From NCBI GenBank assembly GCA_003132125.1, contig PKWT01000152.1, forward strand, positions 5,298-16,010: DNA of 10,713 nucleotides, in the 5' to 3' direction. A model generated the notes under the pieces. It had not been told where the DNA came from and searched no databases. It was given only the letters and a program-made list of their open reading frames with translations. The stretch comes from Micrococcales bacterium (lineage in GTDB: Bacteria; Actinomycetota; Actinomycetes; Actinomycetales; Dermatophilaceae). The first letter of the stretch is position 1. Each line of letters begins with the position of its first letter. Both the position numbers and the translations under genes were made by a program. Below are positions 1 through 6,622 of this stretch, one piece after another.

Positions 1-1536
1 GGCCGGCTTGCCGGTCCAGTCCAGGATCGTGATCGGCTGACGGCCTTGGCTGATCACGAGGGCAACGGCCGTGCCATGCTTGACCGAGCTTTCTGCGGCT
101 GGAGACGTGGAGACGACTTGGCCCTGTGGAACGGTCTCGCTGAACGCCTGGCTGACCTTGCCGGCGGTGAGTCTGGCTTCGATCAGACGTTGCTCCGCCT
201 CGGCCTGCGTGCGTCCGACCAGCTGCGGCACGGCGTAGCGTTCCGGTCCTTGTGACACGGTCAAGGAGACAGTGGATCCCCGGCGTGCCTCGTCCCCTGC
301 CGCCGGGTCGCTGGCGATGACCACTCCAGCCTTGACGGTCTCGTCGAAGGCCCGAACCACCTTGGGGGTGAGGTGGGCCAGGTTCAGCGCACGCTCGGCC
401 GCCTGCGTGGTCAGACCCTTGACGGTGGGCACCGTGGTCGTGGCGCCCGGGCCTGCGACAAAGAACAGTGCGGTCGCGACCGCGAGCAGGATAAGCGCGA
501 TCAGCGTCACCCGCCGGTTGGGTCGACGGCCTTTCAGCCCGGGCGGCATGAGTCGGCGGAGGCGCTCCACCCAGGGGCGGCGTGGCGCGGTTGCCGGTTG
601 GACCACTTCAGTGCGCGGGAGCGCGATCGTCGAGCTGGCAGGAGCTGAGCCGCCGATGCCCGTAGGGCGAAGGTCGAGCTCACCGGTCGTCAGGCCACGA
701 CGTGCCTGTCGCATCTCGGCCAGCATCTCGTTGGCGTCCCGAGGACGGTTGTCCGGGTCGCGCGCACTGGCCCGGGCGACCAGCAGATCGAGCTCGACCG
801 GCACCGTGTTGACCCGGCTCGAGGGCGCAGGGACGTTGCTGTGGACGTGCTGGTAGGCCACGTGGATGGGTGAGTCGCCGATGAAAGCCTTGGTCCCGGT
901 GAGCATCTCGAACAGCAACAGGCCTGCGGCGTAGACGTCGCTGCGGGCGTCGGCGACCCCGCGTTCGACCTGCTCGGGTGAGAGGTAGGCAACAGTGCCG
1001 AGAAGCACGCCGGTCTGGGCGGTGGAGGTGACGGTGTCGATCGCCCGCGCCAGGCCGAAGTCGGCGACCTTGACGGTGCCGTCGTCGCGCAGGATGACGT
1101 TCTCGGGCTTGACGTCGCGGTGGATCAGGCCAGCGCTGTGCGCGGCACCGAGGGCCTGGAGAACCGGGTCGAGGATGTCCAGGGCGGCGCGAGGGGTCAG
1201 CGGTCCCTCCGCCTGCATGACCTGTCGCAGCGTCAACCCGTTGACCAGCTCCATGGCCAGGAACATGTGGCCGTCGTCCTCGCCCTGGTCGTAGACCGCC
1301 ACCACGTTGGGGTGGCTCAGCATCGCGGCGGAACGCGCCTCGCGGCGGAACCTGCTGACGAACGTCTCATCCCGGGCCAGGTCGGGGCGCATGACCTTGA
1401 GCGCGACCTTTCGGTCGAGTCGCTGGTCAAGGGCGACGTAGACCGTCGCCATCCCGCCATCGGCCAAGTGCGAAAGGACGCGATAACGCCCATCGAGCAC
1501 ACGATCGATGAGGGAGGAGGGACCAGCGGAAGGCAC
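1..1536 (-). CDS. pknL: PknL-like Ser/Thr protein kinase with PASTA domains, C-terminus cut by window edge
   Basis: Transmembrane Ser/Thr kinase; 512 residues are visible and the C-terminus lies beyond base 1. The kinase domain (about 10-275) has a glycine loop near residue 26, catalytic Lys47 in VALKVM, the HRDVKPEN loop (Asp141) and DFG (Asp159), followed by a Thr-rich activation loop ending LGTVAYLSPE. A basic stretch precedes a single membrane segment at about 343-362. Outside lie two complete PASTA repeats (about 366-432 and 433-498) and the beginning of a third. PASTA domains of this family bind peptidoglycan fragments or lipid II, so it probably reports cell-wall state to the cytoplasm. 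The PknL assignment rests on the nearby Rv2175c-like gene as well as on the domains; PknB is the alternative, but pknB normally lies in another gene cluster. The GTG start at 1536 has no Shine-Dalgarno and fits a leaderless promoter just upstream. No lesion is seen. Confidence 0.93.
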   Translation of the reverse strand, partial: MPSAGPSSLIDRVLDGRYRVLSHLADGGMATVYVALDQRLDRKVALKVMRPDLARDETFVSRFRREARSAAMLSHPNVVAVYDQGEDDGHMFLAMELVNGLTLRQVMQAEGPLTPRAALDILDPVLQALGAAHSAGLIHRDVKPENVILRDDGTVKVADFGLARAIDTVTSTAQTGVLLGTVAYLSPEQVERGVADARSDVYAAGLLLFEMLTGTKAFIGDSPIHVAYQHVHSNVPAPSSRVNTVPVELDLLVARASARDPDNRPRDANEMLAEMRQARRGLTTGELDLRPTGIGGSAPASSTIALPRTEVVQPATAPRRPWVERLRRLMPPGLKGRRPNRRVTLIALILLAVATALFFVAGPGATTTVPTVKGLTTQAAERALNLAHLTPKVVRAFDETVKAGVVIASDPAAGDEARRGSTVSLTVSQGPERYAVPQLVGRTQAEAEQRLIEARLTAGKVSQAFSETVPQGQVVSTSPAAESSVKHGTAVALVISQGRQPITILDWTGKPA

Positions 1537-1542
1537 GCGGAG

Positions 1543-1548
1543 AGTCTA
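1543..1548 (-). promoter_or_regulatory. -10 box of a likely leaderless promoter for the PASTA kinase
   Basis: On the minus strand TAGACT (actinobacterial TANNNT) ends six bases before the GTG start of the kinase. That distance puts the transcription start at or next to the GTG, and no purine-rich ribosome site is present, so a leaderless mRNA is the simplest reading. No convincing -35 hexamer was found. It lies in the 78-base gap after the LysM gene, so the kinase can be transcribed independently of that gene. Confidence 0.55.
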
Positions 1549-1614
1549 TGTAACACCGCAGAACAATCTGTGCAGGCAGAGCCGGGAACAACCACGGGCT
1601 CGCGCGAGCTCTGG

Positions 1615-2742
1615 CTAGACCCTGATGGTGAGGGCCAGGACGGAGGCCACGTAGTGCTTGGTGTCCGTATACATCCCGCTCTTCTGGACGGAATACAGGC
1701 CCTGGTAGTAGCCCGCGATCGCCTGGCTCTGGGTGGTCGCGCTGCGGGACAGTGCGCGCAGGATGATGACGCCCGCCGTGATGTTGTCCTGGGCGTTGAG
1801 CAGGTTGAGCTTGTGCCCGGCCAGCTCTGAGGCCCAGACGCCCGAGCTCGGGATCACCTGCATCGTGCCGATGGCGTTTGCGACCGAGACCTGGCGTTGG
1901 TTCCAACCGGATTCCTGCCACGAGATGGCTAGCGCCAGGTTGGGATCGACCCCGTGGCGCCGCGCGGTGGCGACGATCATGGCCTTGGTCTGCGTGCGGC
2001 TCGGCGCGTTGTGGTTCGCCAGATAGGCGCGGTTGGCGGCTGCGGCATTGACGATCGTGGCGGAGTACGTACGGCCGGCGAACGTGTTGCTGCTGGTGGC
2101 CTTCTTGGGGGTCACGACCTTGAGCTTCTGCCCGATCTGCAGGATCGATCGCAGTGACAGGTTGTTGGCCTTCAGCAGCGACGCCGTTGTCACCTTGTGA
2201 CGCGCAGCAATGTCGCTCAGGGTGTCCCCGGAGCGCACCGTGACGATCGTCGTGGTGACGGCAGATGAGGCGGCTGACTTGGCACGTGCGCTGGCTGCGG
2301 GCGCGGGCACTCTGATCCGCTGCCCGGGCTGGATGTATGCCGTCCTGCTGATCTTGTTCAGGGAGTACAACGTCGCAAGGCTCACCTTGTGGCTGAGGGC
2401 GATGCCGCCGAGGGTGTCGCCGGAGCGAATCACATAGGTGGCCGTCCGTGCGGCTGCGGCGGCCTTGGCGGGGGCACGATGTGGGGCTGGGGTGGTGCGG
2501 GGGACCCACAACTGCCTTCCGATCGCCAGGAAGCCGCCGTCACCAGTCAACCGGTTGCGGGTGAACAGGACACCGACCGTCGTGCGATGAGTGGTCGCGA
2601 TGTCGCTGAGGGTGTCACCTGCTCGCACGGTCAGGATCTGCCAGCCATAGGGCGCGGGGTTGGAGCTGCGCTGGATGAGGGTGGGGGTGGCCTGGGCGGG
2701 CAGCGGCGAGGTGGCGGGGGGGATGCCGGCGACGGGACTCAT
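1615..2742 (-). CDS. LysM-repeat lytic transglycosylase (SLT domain)
   Basis: Predicted peptidoglycan-cleaving enzyme of 375 residues. Three LysM modules lie at about 36-81, 102-146 and 166-210, each with the [RS]xGDTLxxIAxxH core, joined by Ala/Thr/Pro-rich linkers. A transglycosylase-like SLT domain follows (about 252-375), with the ISWQESGW motif whose Glu277 is the expected catalytic acid, then a GTMQVIP motif. LysM binds the glycan and the SLT domain cuts the MurNAc-GlcNAc bond. ATG at 2742 was chosen because AAGGGA lies nine bases upstream; an in-frame GTG at 2772 is possible, and an in-frame TGA blocks any start much further up. With either start no signal peptide or membrane segment is visible, which is odd for a wall enzyme. 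It lies on the same strand as the PASTA kinase, 78 bases upstream of it, supporting a shared role at the wall. Confidence 0.9.
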   Translation of the reverse strand: MSPVAGIPPATSPLPAQATPTLIQRSSNPAPYGWQILTVRAGDTLSDIATTHRTTVGVLFTRNRLTGDGGFLAIGRQLWVPRTTPAPHRAPAKAAAAARTATYVIRSGDTLGGIALSHKVSLATLYSLNKISRTAYIQPGQRIRVPAPAASARAKSAASSAVTTTIVTVRSGDTLSDIAARHKVTTASLLKANNLSLRSILQIGQKLKVVTPKKATSSNTFAGRTYSATIVNAAAANRAYLANHNAPSRTQTKAMIVATARRHGVDPNLALAISWQESGWNQRQVSVANAIGTMQVIPSSGVWASELAGHKLNLLNAQDNITAGVIILRALSRSATTQSQAIAGYYQGLYSVQKSGMYTDTKHYVASVLALTIRV

Positions 2743-2785
2743 GGCTGGGCTTCCCTTCGTCAAGGTCCACACGAGACCGGCGATG

Positions 2786-2858
2786 TGTCAACGTGGGACT
2801 GGTGATGCCTCAACAGTTCGGATGTGGCGTGCGGTGCCTGTGGGACTCCTGTCAACGT
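2786..2858. repeat. Paired short direct repeats TGTCAACGT and GTGGGACT between divergent genes
   Basis: TGTCAACGT occurs at 2786-2794 and 2850-2858, and GTGGGACT at 2793-2800 and 2840-2847. The two elements appear in opposite order in the two copies. On the minus strand each TGTCAA reads TTGACA, a consensus -35 hexamer, but neither has a good TANNNT box 16-19 bases downstream. The block lies in the 221-base divergent gap between the LysM transglycosylase and the Rv2175c-like gene, so it is a candidate regulator-binding or promoter region. Nothing else definite was seen in this gap. Confidence 0.4.
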
Positions 2859-2963
2859 ACACGAAACCGCCGACCCGCAAGGGACTTGTGTCGAGGTTTC
2901 GGCCCCCGAACCTGCGGGGTGGCGGTGATGTGCGCCGCGCCCGGACAGTGGCACTCTTGACCC

Positions 2964-3392
2964 GTGGCCAACGACAACGCTCCTGACTCACCTGCCGATG
3001 ACGAGCTCGCGGAGCGGGCTGAGTCCGACGAGCTCGCGGAGCTCGAGGGGCTGGTGGGTGAGTGGCTCACCGTCCCCGACATCGCCGAACGTCTGGGCCT
3101 GCGTCTCAGCGACGTGCGCCAGCTGATTACGGATCGGCAGATCCTCAGCGTCCGGATCGGCCCCCGCCACGTCATCTCCGTCCCTGCGAAGTTCGTCAAC
3201 GAGGACGGGCTGCTGCCCGAGCTTCCCGGGACGTTCACGGTGCTGCGCGACGGCAGGATGACCGACACCGAGATCCTGAGATGGCTCTTTACCCCTGATG
3301 ACACCCTCCCGGTGCCGGGCGCCCCCATGGACGCGCTGCTGGCAGGTTTCAAGACCGAAATCCGGCGCCGCGCCATGGAAGCCGCCTTCTGA
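2964..3392 (+). CDS. Rv2175c-like winged-helix DNA-binding protein
   Basis: Small (142 residues) cytoplasmic DNA-binding protein of the actinobacterial Rv2175c family. An acidic N-terminal tail (about 1-33) with two copies of DELAE precedes a helix-turn-helix (about 35-80, including LTVPDIAERLGLRLSDVRQL), followed by the conserved C-terminal region with DTEILRWLF and a basic final helix ending RRRAMEAAF. In M. tuberculosis, PknL phosphorylates Rv2175c in its N-terminal tail (Thr9 as I recall), which weakens DNA binding. Here residue 9 is Ser and the tail has no Thr before the winged helix, so the same mode of control is possible but unproven. The GTG at 2964 lacks a Shine-Dalgarno; CACTCT six bases upstream is a weak -10 match that would make the mRNA leaderless. 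The lycopene cyclase subunit starts 19 bases downstream, so the three plus-strand genes are probably co-transcribed. Confidence 0.88.
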   Translation: MANDNAPDSPADDELAERAESDELAELEGLVGEWLTVPDIAERLGLRLSDVRQLITDRQILSVRIGPRHVISVPAKFVNEDGLLPELPGTFTVLRDGRMTDTEILRWLFTPDDTLPVPGAPMDALLAGFKTEIRRRAMEAAF

Positions 3393-3411
3393 TTTCGACG
3401 GTCACCCGATC

Positions 3412-3732
3412 GTGAGGCACGCCTCGTATGCCGCGATGCTCGCCTTTGTCCTGATCGGGACCCTGCCGCTCCACCGCTACTACCACCTGAGTGTGTTGCG
3501 CCAGCCGGTGCGTCTGTTCCTGGCGCTCGCACCGGTCGCCGTCGTGTTCATCACGTGGGATCTCCTGGCCACCAGCGCTGGCCAATGGCAGTTCGACCCG
3601 GCCCAGACGTTCGGCATGCGTTTGTGGGGACTGCCGCTGGAGGAGTACGCGTTCTTCCTGGTGATCCCGGTGGCCGGCATCCTCACGTTCGAAGCCGTGA
3701 CAGTCGTCCGTGAGAGGCGCAGGGCGCGATGA
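3412..3732 (+). CDS. crtYc: Lycopene cyclase small subunit, CrtYc/CrtYe type
   Basis: One half of the heterodimeric lycopene cyclase found in Gram-positive carotenoid producers; 106 residues, mostly hydrophobic with about three membrane segments. The PLEEYAFFLVIP segment is the family signature, and its acidic pair is thought to take part in the acid-base cyclisation of lycopene ends. GTG at 3412 gives the expected N-terminus (RHASYAAMLAFVLIG), although no clear Shine-Dalgarno precedes it; an internal ATG at 3436 would cut into the first membrane segment. The open frame extends back to 3298, but that part overlaps the Rv2175c-like gene and does not resemble the family. It overlaps the second subunit by four bases (ATGA). 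Whether the ring made is beta (CrtYc/Yd) or epsilon (CrtYe/Yf) cannot be read from the sequence, so the symbol is provisional. Confidence 0.85.
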   Translation: MRHASYAAMLAFVLIGTLPLHRYYHLSVLRQPVRLFLALAPVAVVFITWDLLATSAGQWQFDPAQTFGMRLWGLPLEEYAFFLVIPVAGILTFEAVTVVRERRRAR

Positions 3733-4064
3733 CCTCGTATGCCGTCGCGGCCGCCGTCGCCGTGCTGGTCGCGATCCTTGCAGACCTCGTCCTGCTGCGG
3801 ACGGCGCTGACCCGGTCGAGAACCTGGTGGACGGCATACGGAATCGTCGTGGGCTTTCAGCTGATAACCAACGGCTGGCTGACGGGTCGCGGTATCGTCC
3901 GCTACAGCGACAAGGCCATCCTGGGTTCGGGCGACATTGTGTTCATCGGCAACGGTCGCATAGCCTATGCGCCGGTCGAGGACCTGGCCTTCGGATTTGC
4001 GCTGGTGCTCATGGGTTGCGCGATGTGGGTATGGACCGGCGCGAAGATGCGAACGCCTCGGTGA
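3729..4064 (+). CDS. crtYd: Lycopene cyclase small subunit, CrtYd/CrtYf type
   Basis: Second half of the heterodimeric lycopene cyclase; 111 residues with three predicted membrane segments (about 4-24, 34-50, 80-102). The APVEDLAFGFALVLMG segment carries the conserved Glu-Asp pair of this subunit family, equivalent to PLEE in its partner. The ATG overlaps the stop of the upstream subunit (ATGA), so the two should be made in equal amounts by translational coupling. Its last 56 bases run tail to tail through the 3' end of crtB on the other strand. No lycopene elongase (crtEb) or ring desaturase (crtU) follows in this window, so the final pigment is not determined here. Beta or epsilon ring specificity is unresolved. 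Confidence 0.87.
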   Translation: MTSYAVAAAVAVLVAILADLVLLRTALTRSRTWWTAYGIVVGFQLITNGWLTGRGIVRYSDKAILGSGDIVFIGNGRIAYAPVEDLAFGFALVLMGCAMWVWTGAKMRTPR

Positions 4065-4965
4065 GCGTGATGCTGGCGGTGCGAGCTCCCATATGTCCAG
4101 CGGTAGCCAGCCGCTGCCAGGTCGGAACGACAAGCCGGCGCTCGAACACGTTGAAGTCATTGGCGATGACGCGCTGCAGAATCCGTTTGTAGAGCGTGAA
4201 CGCAGCCTCCAGACACGGCTGACTTCGGGTATCGACCATCGCCAGCCCGGGTTGGGCGGAGGCGTACAGGCTCGTGGCGCGACGCACCTCGAAGGCAACG
4301 AGCGACCGCACCTGGGGTGACGGAGCTCCGGTGTGTACAGCGTGGGCGAGCAGGTCCTCGCTGACTCCGAAACGCGCCAGGTCGGTCTGTGGCAGATAGA
4401 TCCGTCCTCGGATGTGGTCCTCGCCGACATCACGGATGAAGTTGGTCAGCTGGAACGCCTCGCCCAACGCTGCCGCCCGGCCTAGAGCCTCCGCCCCGCT
4501 GGCACCCAGCAGCGGGGCCATCAGCTCGCCGATGACCGCCGCGCTGCCCCTCATGTAGCCACGAAGCTCATCCCAAGAGGCGTAGCGGGTAACCGTCAGG
4601 TCCATGGCCATCGAGTCGAGGAACTCCTCCAGCAGATCGGGGTTCAGCCCAAACCTTCGCATCGTGTGCCATGTCGCCACTAGAACGGGGGCCTCACCAG
4701 GATCTGGTGGGGACGCGGATCGCATTGACATCATTGCCTGTTCGCGCCATGCGAGAAGGGCATCAGCGTCTGGGGCTGAGCTGTGGGGTGCATCGACAAG
4801 CTCGTCGGCCACCCGGGCGAAGGCATAGAGCGCCCATACATCACGACGTCGGTCGCGAGGAAGGAGCCGGGTCGCGAGGTAGTAAGTGCGCCCGTGGGCT
4901 GCGTTGATCCGGCGGCAGTGCTCGTAGGCCTTGGCCAGCTCCCGCGCGATGTCGTTGCTGGTCAT
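4009..4965 (-). CDS. crtB: Phytoene synthase
   Basis: Condenses two geranylgeranyl diphosphates head to head to 15-cis-phytoene, the first committed carotenoid step; 318 residues, near the usual 300. Both Mg-diphosphate binding motifs are present, DELVD at 54-58 and DVGED at 179-183, the latter within the trans-isoprenyl signature LGEAFQLTNFIRDVGED; YMRGSAAVIGELM (137-149) is also characteristic. ATG at 4965 was chosen because family homology begins there; a TTG at 5067 would add 34 residues that overlap crtI and look unrelated to the family. No strong Shine-Dalgarno precedes 4965, and the gap to the crtI stop is 43 bases. It is the last gene of the prenyl synthase-crtI-crtB operon. Squalene synthase is the alternative family, made unlikely by the crtI neighbour. 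Confidence 0.94.
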   Translation of the reverse strand: MTSNDIARELAKAYEHCRRINAAHGRTYYLATRLLPRDRRRDVWALYAFARVADELVDAPHSSAPDADALLAWREQAMMSMRSASPPDPGEAPVLVATWHTMRRFGLNPDLLEEFLDSMAMDLTVTRYASWDELRGYMRGSAAVIGELMAPLLGASGAEALGRAAALGEAFQLTNFIRDVGEDHIRGRIYLPQTDLARFGVSEDLLAHAVHTGAPSPQVRSLVAFEVRRATSLYASAQPGLAMVDTRSQPCLEAAFTLYKRILQRVIANDFNVFERRLVVPTWQRLATAGHMGARTASITLTEAFASSRRSIPTSRNP

Positions 4966-5008
4966 GCCGTTGCTCGTCGCGTTCTTTGGTGCAGGTGCAT
5001 GGTATCGC

Positions 5009-6622
5009 TCATCGCCAAGCCAACGAGCGATAGAGGGGATCAGGGCCGGTGAGGCGTTCTGCGGCAAGGCGTCCGCTGATCAGCACCATGGGAACGCCGA
5101 CGCCAGGTGTCGTGCTCGAGCCGGCGAACACCACGTTGTCGCCCATGGTGTTGGGCGAGCGAAAGGGGCCGGTCTGTCCGAACGTGTGCGCGGCTGCGAA
5201 GGGCGTGCCGGCGCCGAGCCCGCGGTCGGCCCAGTCCCGCGGGGTGATCAGCAGCTCGGCGTCGATGGCATCGCCGAAGCCGTGATAGCCAGCATTCTCA
5301 ACGGCTTTCAGCATGTGCTCGCGGTAGGGACCACGCAGCCTGGCCCAGTCAACCGGGTGCGCGTGGGCAAGGTTGGGGGCTGGAAAGAGCACGTATGCCG
5401 AGCTGCGCCCAGCCGGCGCCAGCCCCGGGTCGGTGGTCGACGGCAACGAGACCAGGAAAGACGGGTCACGCATCAACCGCCCGGTGTCGAGATCGTCGAA
5501 GACCCGCGACCAGGCATGGCCGAAGCTCATCGTGTGGTGGGCTGCGTCGGGCCACGTCTTCTTCACCCCGGCGGCAAGGACAACACACGACGGCGAATAC
5601 TGCGTCCTGTCAGGGCTGCTCGTCGCCGAATGGCGGCCGGTCACGGTGCGTGCGCCCGTCGGCGATCGACGCCGTGTCCGGCCCAAGAGCTCGAGCGCGG
5701 CGGGTCGATCGGGCGTCATCACCACGGCGTCAGGGGACCAGCTGCGCCCATCGAGACTCCGAAGCCCGGTGACCCGATCGCCGCTCCACGTCACAGCAGA
5801 CAGCGTGGTGTCGAAGGCGAACTCAACGCCTGCCTTGCGCGCCGCTGCTTCCATCGCTGTGGGGAGGGCATTCATCCCACCGACGGGGTAGAAGACGCCC
5901 TCGACCAGGTCCATGTAGGAGATCACCGAGTAGATGGCCAGTGCGCGGGCGGGGGAGACCCCTGCATACATGGCCTGGAAGCTGAAGACGCGCTGGAGGC
6001 GCTCGTCGCGGAAGTAGCGGGCGACCGTGGGCGCAAGCCGTGAAAACCCTCGCAGGGCAACGAGCTTGGCCAATGAAGTGCCGACGAGGTCGACGGGGGA
6101 GTCAAAGTTCCGGTCGATGAAGTCGCGCATCTGCAGGCGATACAGGCGGGTGACGAACTCGACGTAGCGTTGGTAGCCGTCGGCGTCGTGGGATCCGTTG
6201 GAACCACTGAAGATCCGGATGCGTTCGGCCATCTCGGCAACATCGTTGGTGACGGAAAGTGCTGTGCCGTCGGCGAACTGGGCGCGATAGGCAGGATCGA
6301 GAGGTCGCAGGGTGACCCAGTCGGAGAGGTGTTCACCCAGTGCCGCGAAGCAGTCGGCAAACAGGTCGGGCATCGTGAGGACGGTGGGGCCCGTGTCGAG
6401 GTGATAGGTCCCTCCATCCACCGCTGGCAGGGACACCCGCCCTGCCCTGCCGCCGGGAGCGGACTCGGCCTCCAGGACGGTCACCCGGCGCCCGGCACCA
6501 GCCAGATGCATCGCCGCCGACAGGCCCGCCAGCCCGGCGCCGACGACAACCACGTGGTCAGGCGTCGCGCCGTGATGCGCTTGCCTGATGCCGTGGAGCC
6601 GCGTGGTCGCTCGATCGCTCAC
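5009..6622 (-). CDS. crtI: Phytoene desaturase (CrtI type)
   Basis: FAD-dependent, membrane-associated desaturase of 537 residues that converts phytoene stepwise to lycopene. The N-terminal Rossmann motif VVVGAGLAGLSAAMHLAG (about 24-42) is followed by the adenine-binding acid in VLEAESAPGGRAG; DTGPTVLTMP (76-85) and the C-terminal flavin motif NVVFAGSSTTPGVGVPMVL (about 496-514) are typical of bacterial CrtI. The GTG start overlaps the stop of the prenyl synthase by four bases (GTGA), indicating coupled translation. Its N-terminal tail is about 20 residues longer than usual. A polar Arg/Ser/Thr-rich insert sits at about 316-340, between the LLGR and YSPSCVVL segments, where most relatives have a short turn; the frame is open through it. 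Four-step desaturation to lycopene is assumed from the downstream cyclase, not shown by the sequence. Confidence 0.94.
   Translation of the reverse strand: MSDRATTRLHGIRQAHHGATPDHVVVVGAGLAGLSAAMHLAGAGRRVTVLEAESAPGGRAGRVSLPAVDGGTYHLDTGPTVLTMPDLFADCFAALGEHLSDWVTLRPLDPAYRAQFADGTALSVTNDVAEMAERIRIFSGSNGSHDADGYQRYVEFVTRLYRLQMRDFIDRNFDSPVDLVGTSLAKLVALRGFSRLAPTVARYFRDERLQRVFSFQAMYAGVSPARALAIYSVISYMDLVEGVFYPVGGMNALPTAMEAAARKAGVEFAFDTTLSAVTWSGDRVTGLRSLDGRSWSPDAVVMTPDRPAALELLGRTRRRSPTGARTVTGRHSATSSPDRTQYSPSCVVLAAGVKKTWPDAAHHTMSFGHAWSRVFDDLDTGRLMRDPSFLVSLPSTTDPGLAPAGRSSAYVLFPAPNLAHAHPVDWARLRGPYREHMLKAVENAGYHGFGDAIDAELLITPRDWADRGLGAGTPFAAAHTFGQTGPFRSPNTMGDNVVFAGSSTTPGVGVPMVLISGRLAAERLTGPDPLYRSLAWR

Noticed and set aside
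1586..1610. Possible terminator hairpin between the LysM gene and the kinase (GCTCGCGCGAGC)
   Set aside because: Short self-complementary stretch with no room for a proper loop beyond four bases and no T-run; this is common in GC-rich DNA.
1427..2509. Long minus-strand open frame (360 residues) spanning the LysM gene and the kinase start
   Set aside because: It is a shifted-frame shadow of the LysM-transglycosylase gene; low-complexity Arg/Pro/His composition and no domain, whereas the true frames carry LysM, SLT and kinase motifs.
2743..2963. c-di-AMP (ydaO) riboswitch before the LysM enzyme, as seen for some actinobacterial wall hydrolases
   Set aside because: I could not find the conserved ydaO core sequences or pairings in the available 221 bases.
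3298..3411. Upstream extension of the first lycopene cyclase subunit
   Set aside because: This part overlaps the Rv2175c-like gene in another frame and does not resemble the cyclase family; GTG at 3412 fits the expected N-terminus.
4966..5067. TTG start that would extend phytoene synthase by 34 residues
   Set aside because: The extension overlaps the end of crtI and lies before the start of family homology; ATG at 4965 gives a normal length.
4931..6043. Plus-strand open frame of 370 residues antisense to crtI
   Set aside because: Antisense shadow in GC-rich DNA; Arg/Gly/His-rich with no recognisable motif, while crtI on the other strand has all its family signatures.
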